DNA of 64,000 nt from assembly GCF_010500965.1 (NCBI RefSeq), contig NZ_QVMI01000014.1, positions 1-64,000 of the forward strand. The letters run 5' to 3'. The stretch's first letter is position 1; each line of letters begins with the position of its first letter. The DNA comes from Bacteroides sp. 51 (GTDB taxonomy: Bacteria > Bacteroidota > Bacteroidia > Bacteroidales > Bacteroidaceae). Shown in pieces: positions 8,988 through 17,217 of the stretch. The translations under genes were made by a program, and so were the position numbers. The notes under the pieces were generated by a model. It was not told the origin of the DNA and did not search any database. It was given only the letters and a program-made list of their open reading frames with translations.

Positions 8988-11201
8988 ATTTCTGCTTACT
9001 TGTTTTACGCCTTTTACGGCTTTTAGTTTTTTGATTAATGCTGCAAGCCTTCCGGTATCTCCAAGCATAACGGTTAGCATGCCCGAAAACAAACCGTCAT
9101 TTGAGTCGATACTGATAGAGCGTAGCGTGATATCATTCTCTTTAGAAATAATAGAGGTGATATTGGTCACGATACCGATGTCGTCATGGCCTACTACACG
9201 TAATGTAATCGGGTACTGCGTACCTTGCGATTTACCAGCCCACCGGGCTTTTACGATACGATATCCGAATCTTTCCTGCATTTGTGCGGCATTCGGACAG
9301 TCTGTGCGGTGTATTTTAATTCCTCCTGACACCGTGACAAATCCAAAAACTTCATCTCCATAGATTGGGCTACAGCACCTTGCGAGTTTAAACTCAAGAC
9401 CTTTCAGGTTTTGGTCTATGACTAGAACATCTTCTTTGCTGGTGATTTCATCAATTGGTGTTTGAAGGTTATAGCCTTCTGCACTACGGTAAGTGATTTC
9501 GTCATGGGAATCACTGTCTCGCTTTTGTTGTTCTATATATTTATCGAGTATATCATTGACATCGAGTGTCTCGTCGGCAATTTTCTGGTAGAACTCGGTT
9601 ACATTCTTGAATCCGAGTCTTTTGATGAGGCGTGCCATTATTGCTTCATCATATTCCATCTTGCGGTTTTTGAACTTCCTCTCCAATGTCTCTTTTGCAA
9701 AATCGTGCTGGCGTGCTGTTATTTCTTTTAGTGCCTGACGTATCTTTGTGCGAGCTTTGGAAGTGGTTACAATATTCAACCAGTCTTGTTTAGGCGTCTG
9801 ATTATTCGACGTCATGATTTCTACCTGGTCGCCGCTGTTTAGCTTGTACTTTAGTTGTACGTTTTTGCCGTTGACTTTGGCCCCAATACACTTACTGCCT
9901 AGTTTGGTGTGAATATGAAAGGCAAAGTCGAGTATAGTTGCGCCTTTAGCCAATTTGAACAGGTCGCCTTTCGGAGTGAAAACGAAAACCTCATCCTCGT
10001 ACAGGTCCATTTTGAATTGGTCCATCACCTTCATGGAATCACTGTCCGTATGCTCAAGTGCCTCCCGCACCGATGTCAGCCATTCATCCAATCCGCTTTC
10101 ACCTTTGACGCCTTTATAGCGCCAATGTGCTGCCAGTCCCCGTTCTGCAATTTCATCCATACGTTGTGTACGGATCTGTACCTCTACCCATTTGCCTTCG
10201 GGACCCATAACGGTGGTGTGCAGTGATTCGTATCCATTGCTTTTGGGAATGGACAGCCAGTCGCGCAGGCGTTTAGGATTAGGCTGGTACATGTCGGTTA
10301 CAATAGAGTAGGCTTGCCAGCACTCCTGCTTTTCTTTCTCTTGTGGCGAATCCAGAATGACGCGTATGGCAAACAGGTCGTAAATGCTTTCAAACGGGGT
10401 TTTCTGTTTTTGTATTTTATTCCAGATGGAGTGTATAGACTTTGTTCTGCCTTTGATGTCAAACTTCAATCCACCTTCTTTCAGCTTTTTTTCGATCGGA
10501 GCAATGAATGCCGCGATGTATTTATCGCGCGACGCTTTGGTTTCATTCAGCTTATCTTTAATGAAATAATACGTTTCTTTCTGTGTATATTTCAGGGATA
10601 AGTCTTCCAGCTCCGATTTTATTTTGTATAGACCGAGCTTGTGTGCCAGTGGTGCATATAAATAGGCTGCTTCGTTGGCTACGCGGATGCGGTCGTCATT
10701 GTTCTTCGAATCCTTGATCTGCCGCATAATGTTTACACGGTCGGCAATCATAATCAGAATAACGCGCATATCTTCGGCAAATGAAAGCAATAGATTGCGG
10801 AAGTTTTCCGATTCAATGGCAGGGCTTTTCGAATACAATTCGTTGGTCTTTACCAATCCGCGGATGATATTGGCTACATCTTCGCCAAATTCGGATTTAA
10901 CGGTTTCGATGCTGATGATCTCGTTCTTAACAATCTCATGCAACATTACACCTGTCAGGCAGGCGCCTTTAACTCCCATCTCGTCGCATACAACAACAGC
11001 AGTTTCCATATCCCTGATAATGGGATTCATTCCGAAACTATTGCGTTTAAGATTGTTGCTTTGGACGGCCTGGCTTAGGTATTCTTTTAGCTTACGAATC
11101 TCGGTTTTGCGTATGCTGTCGCCGGACGATTTGATGAGCTTTTTATATAGTGTAAATAGTTCCTTTTTTTCTTTTTCAGTGAAAAATACTGCACGTTCCA
11201 T
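8985..11201 (-). CDS. RelA/SpoT family (p)ppGpp synthetase with degenerate hydrolase domain
   Basis: A 738-residue long Rel protein of the stringent response. The synthetase domain looks functional: GRTKSIHSIWNKI, YDLFAIRVI, SNGYESLHTTVMGP and EVQIRT. A TGS domain (FVFTPKGDLFKLAKGATILDFAF), a helical linker with the conserved-cysteine region (KLARCCSPIYGDEV) and a C-terminal ACT domain follow. The N-terminal HD hydrolase fold is present, but its metal and catalytic residues are changed: the HP motif reads NP (59-60), the HD pair reads HE (88-89) and ADRLHNMR reads ADRVNIMR. I infer a synthetase without hydrolase activity. It is divergent from the DUF4301 gene, with a candidate -7 element at 11233-11240. 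Confidence 0.93.
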   Translation of the reverse strand: MERAVFFTEKEKKELFTLYKKLIKSSGDSIRKTEIRKLKEYLSQAVQSNNLKRNSFGMNPIIRDMETAVVVCDEMGVKGACLTGVMLHEIVKNEIISIETVKSEFGEDVANIIRGLVKTNELYSKSPAIESENFRNLLLSFAEDMRVILIMIADRVNIMRQIKDSKNNDDRIRVANEAAYLYAPLAHKLGLYKIKSELEDLSLKYTQKETYYFIKDKLNETKASRDKYIAAFIAPIEKKLKEGGLKFDIKGRTKSIHSIWNKIQKQKTPFESIYDLFAIRVILDSPQEKEKQECWQAYSIVTDMYQPNPKRLRDWLSIPKSNGYESLHTTVMGPEGKWVEVQIRTQRMDEIAERGLAAHWRYKGVKGESGLDEWLTSVREALEHTDSDSMKVMDQFKMDLYEDEVFVFTPKGDLFKLAKGATILDFAFHIHTKLGSKCIGAKVNGKNVQLKYKLNSGDQVEIMTSNNQTPKQDWLNIVTTSKARTKIRQALKEITARQHDFAKETLERKFKNRKMEYDEAIMARLIKRLGFKNVTEFYQKIADETLDVNDILDKYIEQQKRDSDSHDEITYRSAEGYNLQTPIDEITSKEDVLVIDQNLKGLEFKLARCCSPIYGDEVFGFVTVSGGIKIHRTDCPNAAQMQERFGYRIVKARWAGKSQGTQYPITLRVVGHDDIGIVTNITSIISKENDITLRSISIDSNDGLFSGMLTVMLGDTGRLAALIKKLKAVKGVKQVSRN

Positions 11202-11232
11202 AATAATACGGGTCTCTTTTCATTATTGAATG

Positions 11233-11240
11233 TAAAAGTA
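11233..11240 (-). promoter_or_regulatory. Candidate -7 element for the RelA-type gene
   Basis: On the minus strand this reads TACTTTTA, about 30 bases before the start codon. No clear TTG lies at the expected -33 position, so confidence is limited. Confidence 0.35.
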
Positions 11241-11283
11241 GTTTTTTTTGTTTAGTTAATAACCAGAAGTTAATCGAATTTTG

Positions 11284-11291
11284 TATTTTTG
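11284..11291 (+). promoter_or_regulatory. Candidate -7 element for the DUF4301 gene
   Basis: TATTTTTG lies 26 bases before the ATG at 11318, in the 116-base region shared with the divergent RelA-type gene. The -33 element is not clear. Confidence 0.4.
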
Positions 11292-11317
11292 GGCATCATT
11301 AATAATCTTATCATACG

Positions 11318-12835
11318 ATGTTGACACCTCAAGACAAAGCGTTGCTTGCCGGGAAAGGTATTTCGGAAGCACAGATAGAAGAGCAGTTAAGAAGTTTTCA
11401 GACAGGATTCCCTTTCTTAAAGTTGGATGCCGCTGCATCTATTGAAAAGGGAATATTACATCCTACGGCCGAGGAACAGGAAGAGTATCTGTCTGCTTGG
11501 GCTGCTTATACCCAAACCTATAAAACGATTGTGAAATTTGTCCCGGCTTCGGGTGCTGCCAGTCGTATGTTTAAAGATTTGTTCGAGTTTCTGGGTGGCG
11601 ATTCTGACACACCGACTACTGCTTTCGAACAAACCTTCTTTAATAATATAACAAAGTTTGCATTCTATGACGATCTGAATGCGGCATGTCGGGAGATCTC
11701 GGGAAAGGATATTCCGGGTCTGATTGCCGATGGCGCGTACAAGGCTGTTGTTTCTGCTTTATTGGATAAGGCCGGATTAAATTATGGTTCTTTGCCTAAG
11801 GGCTTGCTTAAATTCCATAAATATGAATCGGGTCCCCGCACTCCAATGGAAGAGCATTTGGTAGAGGGAGCTTTATATGCTACCGGAAAGAGTGGAAAGA
11901 GTAATATTCATTTCACAGTCTCTGCCGAGCATCGCGATCTGTTCCGTTTATTGTTAGAGCAAAAGATAAGTGCATTTGCTACGGCGTATAATGTAGACTA
12001 TAATGTAACATTCTCTGAGCAGAAACCAAGTACAGATACTATTGCTGCCGATATGGAGAACCGGCCTTTCCGCGATAATGGCAAACTGCTGTTCCGTCCC
12101 GGTGGTCATGGTGCTCTTATCGAGAACCTGAATGATCTGGATGCTGATATTATCTTTATTAAGAATATAGATAATGTAGTTCCCGACAGATTAAAAGATG
12201 ATACTGTACTTTATAAGAAACTAATCGCTGGTGTATTGGTGAAATTGCAAAAACAGGCATTTGAGTACCTTGATTTGTTGGATAGTGGAACCTATACTCA
12301 GGAACAGGTTATTGAAATCCTTCAATTCCTGCAAAAGAAATTGTTCTGCAAGAATCCTGAAACCAAGAATCTGGAAGATGCCGAACTGGTGCTTTATCTG
12401 AGAAACAAACTCAATCGTCCGATGCGTGTTTGCGGTATGGTGAAGAACGTGGGCGAACCGGGTGGGGGACCATTCCTGGCATATAACTCTGACGGAACGA
12501 TCTCACTACAGATCCTTGAAAGTTCGCAAATTGATATGTCCGACCCGTCTAAGAAGGAGATGTTCGAGAAAGGTACTCACTTCAATCCTGTTGATTTGGT
12601 TTGTGCCGTACGCGACTACAAAGGGCATAAATTCGACCTCAACCGTTATGTCGATAAAGAAACCGGATTTATATCCTATAAGTCCAAAAACGGACAAGAT
12701 CTGAAAGCGCTTGAGCTCCCCGGATTATGGAATGGAGCTATGAGCAACTGGAATACCGTATTTGTAGAAGTTCCTCTTTCCACTTTTAATCCGGTGAAAA
12801 CGGTGAATGATTTGTTGCGCGAGCAACACCAATAA
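11318..12835 (+). CDS. DUF4301 family protein
   Basis: A 505-residue cytoplasmic protein of the Bacteroidota-enriched DUF4301 family. It has no signal peptide or membrane segment. The region KFVPASGAASRMFKDLFEFL (about 73-92) resembles the glycine-rich start of nucleotidyltransferase folds, and LFRPGGHGALIENLNDLDADIIFIKNIDNV resembles the metal-binding part of UDP-sugar pyrophosphorylases; this is an inferred likeness, not an assignment. Other recognisable blocks are MRVCGMVKNVGEPGGGPF and LPGLWNGAMSNWNTVFVEVP. It lies 57 bases upstream of purT, and a GC-rich element starts at its stop codon. Confidence 0.88.
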   Translation: MLTPQDKALLAGKGISEAQIEEQLRSFQTGFPFLKLDAAASIEKGILHPTAEEQEEYLSAWAAYTQTYKTIVKFVPASGAASRMFKDLFEFLGGDSDTPTTAFEQTFFNNITKFAFYDDLNAACREISGKDIPGLIADGAYKAVVSALLDKAGLNYGSLPKGLLKFHKYESGPRTPMEEHLVEGALYATGKSGKSNIHFTVSAEHRDLFRLLLEQKISAFATAYNVDYNVTFSEQKPSTDTIAADMENRPFRDNGKLLFRPGGHGALIENLNDLDADIIFIKNIDNVVPDRLKDDTVLYKKLIAGVLVKLQKQAFEYLDLLDSGTYTQEQVIEILQFLQKKLFCKNPETKNLEDAELVLYLRNKLNRPMRVCGMVKNVGEPGGGPFLAYNSDGTISLQILESSQIDMSDPSKKEMFEKGTHFNPVDLVCAVRDYKGHKFDLNRYVDKETGFISYKSKNGQDLKALELPGLWNGAMSNWNTVFVEVPLSTFNPVKTVNDLLREQHQ

Positions 12836-12860
12836 GCGACGAGGCGCCGAAGCCAGGTTC
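12834..12860. repeat. GC-rich REP-like element after the DUF4301 gene
   Basis: This copy is in the opposite orientation to those at 5.5 and 8.97 kb: CGACGAGGCGCCGAAGCCAG is the reverse complement of a CTGGC...GGCGCCTCG unit. It overlaps the TAA stop (12833-12835). Confidence 0.5.
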
Positions 12861-12892
12861 TTTATGTAAAATAAAATAATAAATAATAGTAA

Positions 12893-14059
12893 ATGAAAAA
12901 GATACTTTTGCTCGGTTCGGGCGAATTAGGAAAAGAGTTTGTTATTTCTGCCCAGCGCAAGGGGCAATACGTCATAGCTTGTGATTCTTATGCAGGTGCT
13001 CCGGCAATGAAGGTTGCCGATGAGTATGTGGTTATTGACATGCTTAATGGCGATGAGTTGGAGCGCATTGTAAAAAAGTATAATCCCGACCTGATTGTAC
13101 CTGAGATCGAAGCCATACGCACGGAACGTTTGTATGACTTTGAAAAAGAAGGTATTACGGTTGTGCCCAGTGCGCGCGCTGTAAACTATACAATGAATAG
13201 AAAGGCAATCCGCGACTTGGCTGCAAAGGAGCTGGGACTTAAAACGGCTAAATACTTCTATGCCAAATCGTTCGAGGAGCTGAAGGAAGCTGCCGGAAAG
13301 ATCGGTTTCCCTTGTGTGGTGAAACCATTAATGTCTTCTTCCGGTAAAGGGCAGTCATTAGTAAAAAGTGCCGATGAACTGCAACATGCATGGGATTACG
13401 GATGTAGTGGTAGCCGTGGCGATATCCGTGAGCTTATTATTGAAGAATTTATTCAGTTCGATTCGGAAATAACACTGCTTACTGTTACCCAGAAAGAGGG
13501 TCCGACGTTATTCTGTCCGCCTATCGGGCATATACAAAAAGGGGGCGATTATCGTGAAAGTTTCCAGCCCGTACAGATTGATCCGGCTCATTTGCAGGAA
13601 GCACAGGATATGGCGGCAAAGGTGACTGAGGCACTTACCGGTGCGGGAATTTGGGGAGTTGAATTCTTCCTGAGTCATAAAAACGGGGTTTATTTCTCCG
13701 AACTTTCTCCCCGTCCGCACGATACCGGAATGGTTACGCTGGCGGGAACTCAGAACCTGAATGAGTTTGAACTTCATCTGCGTGCTATCCTGGGACTGCC
13801 TATTCCGGGAATTAAACTCGAAAGGGCAGGGGTTAGTGCGGTAATTCTATCGCAAATCGCCAGCCAGGAACCACCACATTATAAAGGTACGGAAGAAGTG
13901 CTGAAAGAAGAAGATACCTATCTACGTATTTTTGGTAAACCCACTACCCGCGTCAATCGTCGTATGGGAGTTGTATTATGTTATGCGCCATTGGGTGCCG
14001 ATATGGATGCTTTGCGCAATAAAGCGAAACGTATTGCCGATAAGGTTACTGTTTATTGA
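12893..14059 (+). CDS. purT: Formate-dependent phosphoribosylglycinamide formyltransferase
   Basis: An ATP-grasp enzyme that makes formyl-GAR from GAR, formate and ATP, a folate-independent route for the third purine step. The 388 residues match Pur[14 protein letters not shown] at the start, [11 protein letters not shown] (GAR-side motif), [17 protein letters not shown] (ATP-grasp lysine and glycine loop), [15 protein letters not shown], and [14 protein letters not shown] with the metal-binding end of the fold. It probably shares a transcript with the DUF4301 gene. A stem-loop follows its stop. Confidence 0.97.
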   Translation: MKKILLLGSGELGKEFVISAQRKGQYVIACDSYAGAPAMKVADEYVVIDMLNGDELERIVKKYNPDLIVPEIEAIRTERLYDFEKEGITVVPSARAVNYTMNRKAIRDLAAKELGLKTAKYFYAKSFEELKEAAGKIGFPCVVKPLMSSSGKGQSLVKSADELQHAWDYGCSGSRGDIRELIIEEFIQFDSEITLLTVTQKEGPTLFCPPIGHIQKGGDYRESFQPVQIDPAHLQEAQDMAAKVTEALTGAGIWGVEFFLSHKNGVYFSELSPRPHDTGMVTLAGTQNLNEFELHLRAILGLPIPGIKLERAGVSAVILSQIASQEPPHYKGTEEVLKEEDTYLRIFGKPTTRVNRRMGVVLCYAPLGADMDALRNKAKRIADKVTVY

Positions 14060-14084
14060 TATACAGAAGAGTATAATATATCGT

Positions 14085-14124
14085 TTGAGGCGGGTTAGTT
14101 TATTTAGCTCGCCTCAACTATTTT
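14085..14124 (+). terminator. Possible terminator after purT
   Basis: TTGAGGCG (14085-14092) pairs with CGCCTCAA (14110-14117) around a 17-base loop, followed by CTATTTT. The short T-run makes it a weaker candidate. The remaining bases to the ompA-like promoter show nothing else. Confidence 0.5.
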
Positions 14125-14258
14125 CGTGTAGGTTGTCCTCTTTTTGTGCAATCAATTACATACGTCAATCTGGCTTTCTATCGCCTTTTTGCTGGTTTTT
14201 ATGAGCCTGCTGATAGATTCTCTCTATATGAAAGCAGACTGAAAATAACCGTAATCTC

Positions 14259-14288
14259 TTGTTCATTCTAAGAAAATAACTACCTTTG
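14259..14288 (+). promoter_or_regulatory. Bacteroidota-type promoter for the OmpA-family gene
   Basis: TTG at 14259-14261 and TACCTTTG at 14281-14288 are 19 bases apart. The start near 14295 leaves about 60 bases of AT-rich leader, which is common for strongly translated Bacteroidota genes. Confidence 0.65.
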
Positions 14289-14355
14289 TCCCGTTTTGGG
14301 AAGGTTAATTTTAACCTTTTCTTAATAATAACAAACAAAATAAACAACATTAAGA

Positions 14356-15525
14356 ATGAAAAAGATTTTATTGCTGCTGGCAATCGCTGGTCTAAGTGGT
14401 GTGACTATGGCACAAGACACAAATTCAAGTTGTGAAAACAAACATGAAGTACTGACAAACAAGTTTTGGGACAATTGGTTTATTTCGGGTGGTGTAGGAG
14501 CCGAAATGTTGATTGGTAACAATGACGCTCATTATGGTCTTGGCGATCGTATCAGCCCGACTTTTAATGTAGGTGTAGGTAAATGGTTTACTCCTGGTTT
14601 AGGACTACGCTTGCAATATAGCGGTTTCGAAGCTAAAGGTGCAAGAAAAGGATTTGGTAGCTACGCTACAGGTCGTCCTGATGCATCGGGTTACTATGAC
14701 CAGAAATTCCACTACATGAATCTTCATGGTGATGTTATGTTCAACCTCAATGCTCTTTTCGGTGGGTACAATCCTAACCGTGTGTATGAAGTAATCCCTT
14801 ATTTGGGAGCTGGTTTCACTCATTCCTATTCGGGAGTGGAAAAAACTCAAGGTCTTGCTGTTAACGCAGGTATCATCAACAAATTCAGAGTATCGCCGGT
14901 TCTTGATGTTAATCTGGAACTTAGTGGCATGATGGCTCAGAATAAGTTTGATGCTGAACTGGGTGGAGAAAAAGATTTTGATGGTGTGATTGCAGCTACT
15001 GTAGGTGTAACTTACTATTTCAAAAACCGCGGATTCAAGAAATCTAAAGCATGTCCTCCTCAACTGATCAGCGAAGCCGAACTGAGAGGTATGCGTAATA
15101 AGATGAACGACCTTAACGGTGAAGTTCAGGATTTGAAGAACCGGTTGGCTGCTGCTCCGAAGGAAACTGTTGTAGTGAAAGAAGTGAATGACACACCTGC
15201 TGTTGCTTCACATGCTATCTTCTTTAACCTGGGATCGGCTGTTGTTTCTCCACAGGAAATCATCAACCTTGGTTTCATGGTAGATCAGTTGAAAGATTAT
15301 CCGGAACTGAAACTGAAGTTGACCGGTTATGCTGATTCGGCTACAGGAAGCGCTGAGGTAAACAAGAAAGTGAGCCTGAAACGTGCTGAAGCCGTTGTAG
15401 ATGTATTGGTTCAGAAGTATGGTATTGCTCGTAGCAGAATCGTTTCGACAGAAGCTGCAGGTGGTATTGACAAATTCGGAAAAGATTATCTGAACCGTAT
15501 GGTGATGATTGAAGCAGTGAAATAA
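14356..15525 (+). CDS. OmpA-family outer membrane protein
   Basis: A 389-residue protein with signal peptide MKKILLLLAIAGLSGVTMAQ, an N-terminal beta-barrel (about 35-225, strands such as FISGGVGAEMLIG, GLGLRLQYSGFEAKG, VIPYLGAGFTHSY, AATVGVTYYF), a coiled-coil linker (about 240-265, RGMRNKMNDLNGEVQDLKNRL) and a C-terminal OmpA/MotB peptidoglycan-binding domain (about 290-389, LKLTGYADSATGSAEVNKKVSLKRA). It probably tethers the outer membrane to the cell wall, and abundance is likely given the promoter and leader. Usual family landmarks are intact. It is monocistronic with a terminator after it. Confidence 0.93.
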   Translation: MKKILLLLAIAGLSGVTMAQDTNSSCENKHEVLTNKFWDNWFISGGVGAEMLIGNNDAHYGLGDRISPTFNVGVGKWFTPGLGLRLQYSGFEAKGARKGFGSYATGRPDASGYYDQKFHYMNLHGDVMFNLNALFGGYNPNRVYEVIPYLGAGFTHSYSGVEKTQGLAVNAGIINKFRVSPVLDVNLELSGMMAQNKFDAELGGEKDFDGVIAATVGVTYYFKNRGFKKSKACPPQLISEAELRGMRNKMNDLNGEVQDLKNRLAAAPKETVVVKEVNDTPAVASHAIFFNLGSAVVSPQEIINLGFMVDQLKDYPELKLKLTGYADSATGSAEVNKKVSLKRAEAVVDVLVQKYGIARSRIVSTEAAGGIDKFGKDYLNRMVMIEAVK

Positions 15526-15550
15526 TCATTGCTAAGGTATAATTAAACTA

Positions 15551-15583
15551 AAAGCCGCTTTCTTCCGGGGAAGTGGCTTTTTA
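15551..15583 (+). terminator. Intrinsic terminator after the OmpA-family gene
   Basis: AAAGCCGCTT (15551-15560) pairs with AAGTGGCTTT (15571-15580) with one G-T pair, and the stem is followed by TTT. It starts 25 bases after the stop codon. Confidence 0.75.
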
Positions 15584-15654
15584 TGTTGAAAACTGTGGCT
15601 CTAACTTTCATATGCATTTGCCCGATGTTAAAATGCAATCATGTTAATGCTTCC

Positions 15655-15738
15655 GACACCCGGGTGTCGGGTGGGTTTACACCCGGGTGTCAGCACCCTT
15701 GACACCCGGGTGTGAAAGGCTCTGACACCCGGGTGTCA
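15655..15738. repeat. Array of four palindromes spaced exactly 23 bases
   Basis: The 12-base palindrome ACACCCGGGTGT occurs at 15656, 15679, 15702 and 15725, a constant 23-base step. Copies 1 and 4 extend to GACACCCGGGTGTC. The spacers (GGGTGGGTTT, CAGCACCCTTG and similar) differ from each other. There is no CRISPR-like long spacer, and no cas genes are near. Confidence 0.85.
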
Positions 15739-15989
15739 GGATGCGGATGCTACTTTCTTATGCAGCAAACTCCAATGATAATGCGATAAAGCGCCACTTG
15801 GATGAAGAAGATAGAGCGATTTATTTCTTCTGTTTAGAACGTTTATTTTCGCGTTGTGTGACTTATGACATTAGTATGTGACTTATGAGAGAAGTGTCAC
15901 TGGTATTACCATGCTGTATATTAGCAGGTTATCATACACAGTGACACTTGTGATACTTTTTTCGGGAAAAAACCTTCTGAATAGAGGTC

Positions 15990-17000
15990 TTAAATCTCTA
16001 TCTCCAACATTACAGGGTTGTGATCGCTGCCATAATCCCAATCGGGCGAATAGTAGTCGATAGCCACGAGCGATGGCGAGTAGAATATATAATCAATGCG
16101 CAAGGTGCGTTTGAAGTAGCGATACGTATATCCGAAGCCATGTCCGGCAGCGCGGAAACCATCTTTCAGATCACCCTTCATTGTACGGTAAGTATAGGAA
16201 GAAGGAGGAGAGTTGAAGTCACCGGCTACAATCACCGGGTATGGACTTTCTTTGATCAGCGCGCTGATCGTTTCCGCCTGACGGGCACGCACGATATCAT
16301 TTACGGAATATAGGAACACGCCGGTTTGCAATCGCCCTCCGCTTTGGTTTACACTTGTCGTTTGCAGGTGATTATTGAAGATACGCAGCGTTTTATCATT
16401 TACACGGATATCGAACCACATACTGCTATTGGGAGTATATGGAAAGGTAATCAGTCCGCTATCAACAATAGGGTAGCGGCTGTATACGGCAAGCGGCAGG
16501 ATTTCGGTTCCATCTTCGGCTTTGGGAATAACGGAATAGGGCCATATGCTCAGTATGCTGCTCAGGCTGTCGATCGGTAGTTCCACGTATTCCGTAAACT
16601 CCTGGAAGCAGAGTACATCGACCTGTTCTTCGGCCATAGCGAAAGCGATGCGGCGGGTGTTGAAGCCACTCGTGTCTTTGCCGAACCGTCCCACGTTGTA
16701 GGATGCTACTTTTAATGTTTCTTCTGTTTTAGGTATCGCTCTTTCCCGGAATGGGTTTTGTATCATGCTGCTGATGTATGTACAGTTGGCAATAATGGCC
16801 ACTACAGGTATCCACACCCAATAGCGGAAGCGGATGGTCCAATAAATTGCAGCAATGATATTAAGTACAAGCAGAAAGGGAAGTATCAATACCAGGAATG
16901 TCATGATAGATGAAGTATCGGGCGATACATTGCCTGCTACTGCTGCAAGTAAAGTAAAAAATCCCAGAATGATGGTAAGAATGATTAAAACCTTTTTCAT
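15990..17000 (-). CDS. Membrane-anchored endonuclease/exonuclease/phosphatase family protein
   Basis: A 336-residue protein with three N-terminal transmembrane helices (about 4-24, 33-53 and 61-80) and a C-terminal EEP (DNase I-like) domain from about 95. All active-site motifs are visible: VASYNVGRFG (Asn), VLCFQEF (Glu), IFNNHLQT (Asn-His), IVAGDFNSPP, RIDYIFY and YGSDHNPV. The domain probably faces outside the inner membrane; the substrate could be a phospholipid, sugar phosphate or nucleic acid. It lies 217 bases downstream of the polysaccharide genes, across a large inverted repeat, so co-transcription is uncertain. Confidence 0.9.
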   Translation of the reverse strand: MKKVLIILTIILGFFTLLAAVAGNVSPDTSSIMTFLVLILPFLLVLNIIAAIYWTIRFRYWVWIPVVAIIANCTYISSMIQNPFRERAIPKTEETLKVASYNVGRFGKDTSGFNTRRIAFAMAEEQVDVLCFQEFTEYVELPIDSLSSILSIWPYSVIPKAEDGTEILPLAVYSRYPIVDSGLITFPYTPNSSMWFDIRVNDKTLRIFNNHLQTTSVNQSGGRLQTGVFLYSVNDIVRARQAETISALIKESPYPVIVAGDFNSPPSSYTYRTMKGDLKDGFRAAGHGFGYTYRYFKRTLRIDYIFYSPSLVAIDYYSPDWDYGSDHNPVMLEIEI

Positions 17001-17213
17001 TTACGATTTAACTATTTACGATTTACGATTGAAATTACTTGTTTATTTACGATTTAATTATTTACGATTTACGATTGGAATTACTCGTTTATTTACTATT
17101 TAACTATTTACGATTTACGATTGAAGTAACTAAGTTATATTCTTTCATCAGACAAGAATAAAAGAAGTTACTTCAATCGTAAATCGTAAATCGTAAATAG
17201 TTAAATCGTAAAT
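17001..17213. repeat. Three 46-base tandem repeats plus an inverted copy (TTACGATT family)
   Basis: Repeats start at 17001, 17047 and 17093, exactly 46 bases apart, each built from TTACGATTTAACTATT, TTACGATTTACGATTG and a GAANTTACT tail. An inverted copy runs from about 17165 to 17213 (GTTACTTCAATCGTAAATCG onward). The centre (17139-17164) is the loop. The structure fills the whole gap between the EEP gene and the first glycosyltransferase. Confidence 0.85.
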
Positions 17214-17217
17214 CCCC

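Larger units (their letters stand above)
15526..15989. other. Intergenic region between convergent genes, repeat-rich
   Basis: These 464 bases hold the ompA-like terminator, the four-copy palindrome array (15655-15738), two copies of TGTGACTTATGA 20 bases apart (15857 and 15877) and the inverted pair AAGTGTCACTG/CAGTGACACTT (15892-15902 and 15939-15949). No gene is supported. Confidence 0.6.

Noticed and set aside
10675-11229. Plus-strand open frame of 184 codons
   Set aside because: It is antisense to the RelA-type gene, Ser/Ile/Leu-rich without domain motifs, and is explained by codon bias of the real gene.
15655-15738. CRISPR-like regular repeats
   Set aside because: Repeats are 12-14 base palindromes with 9-11 base spacers, far too short for CRISPR, and no cas gene is in the window.
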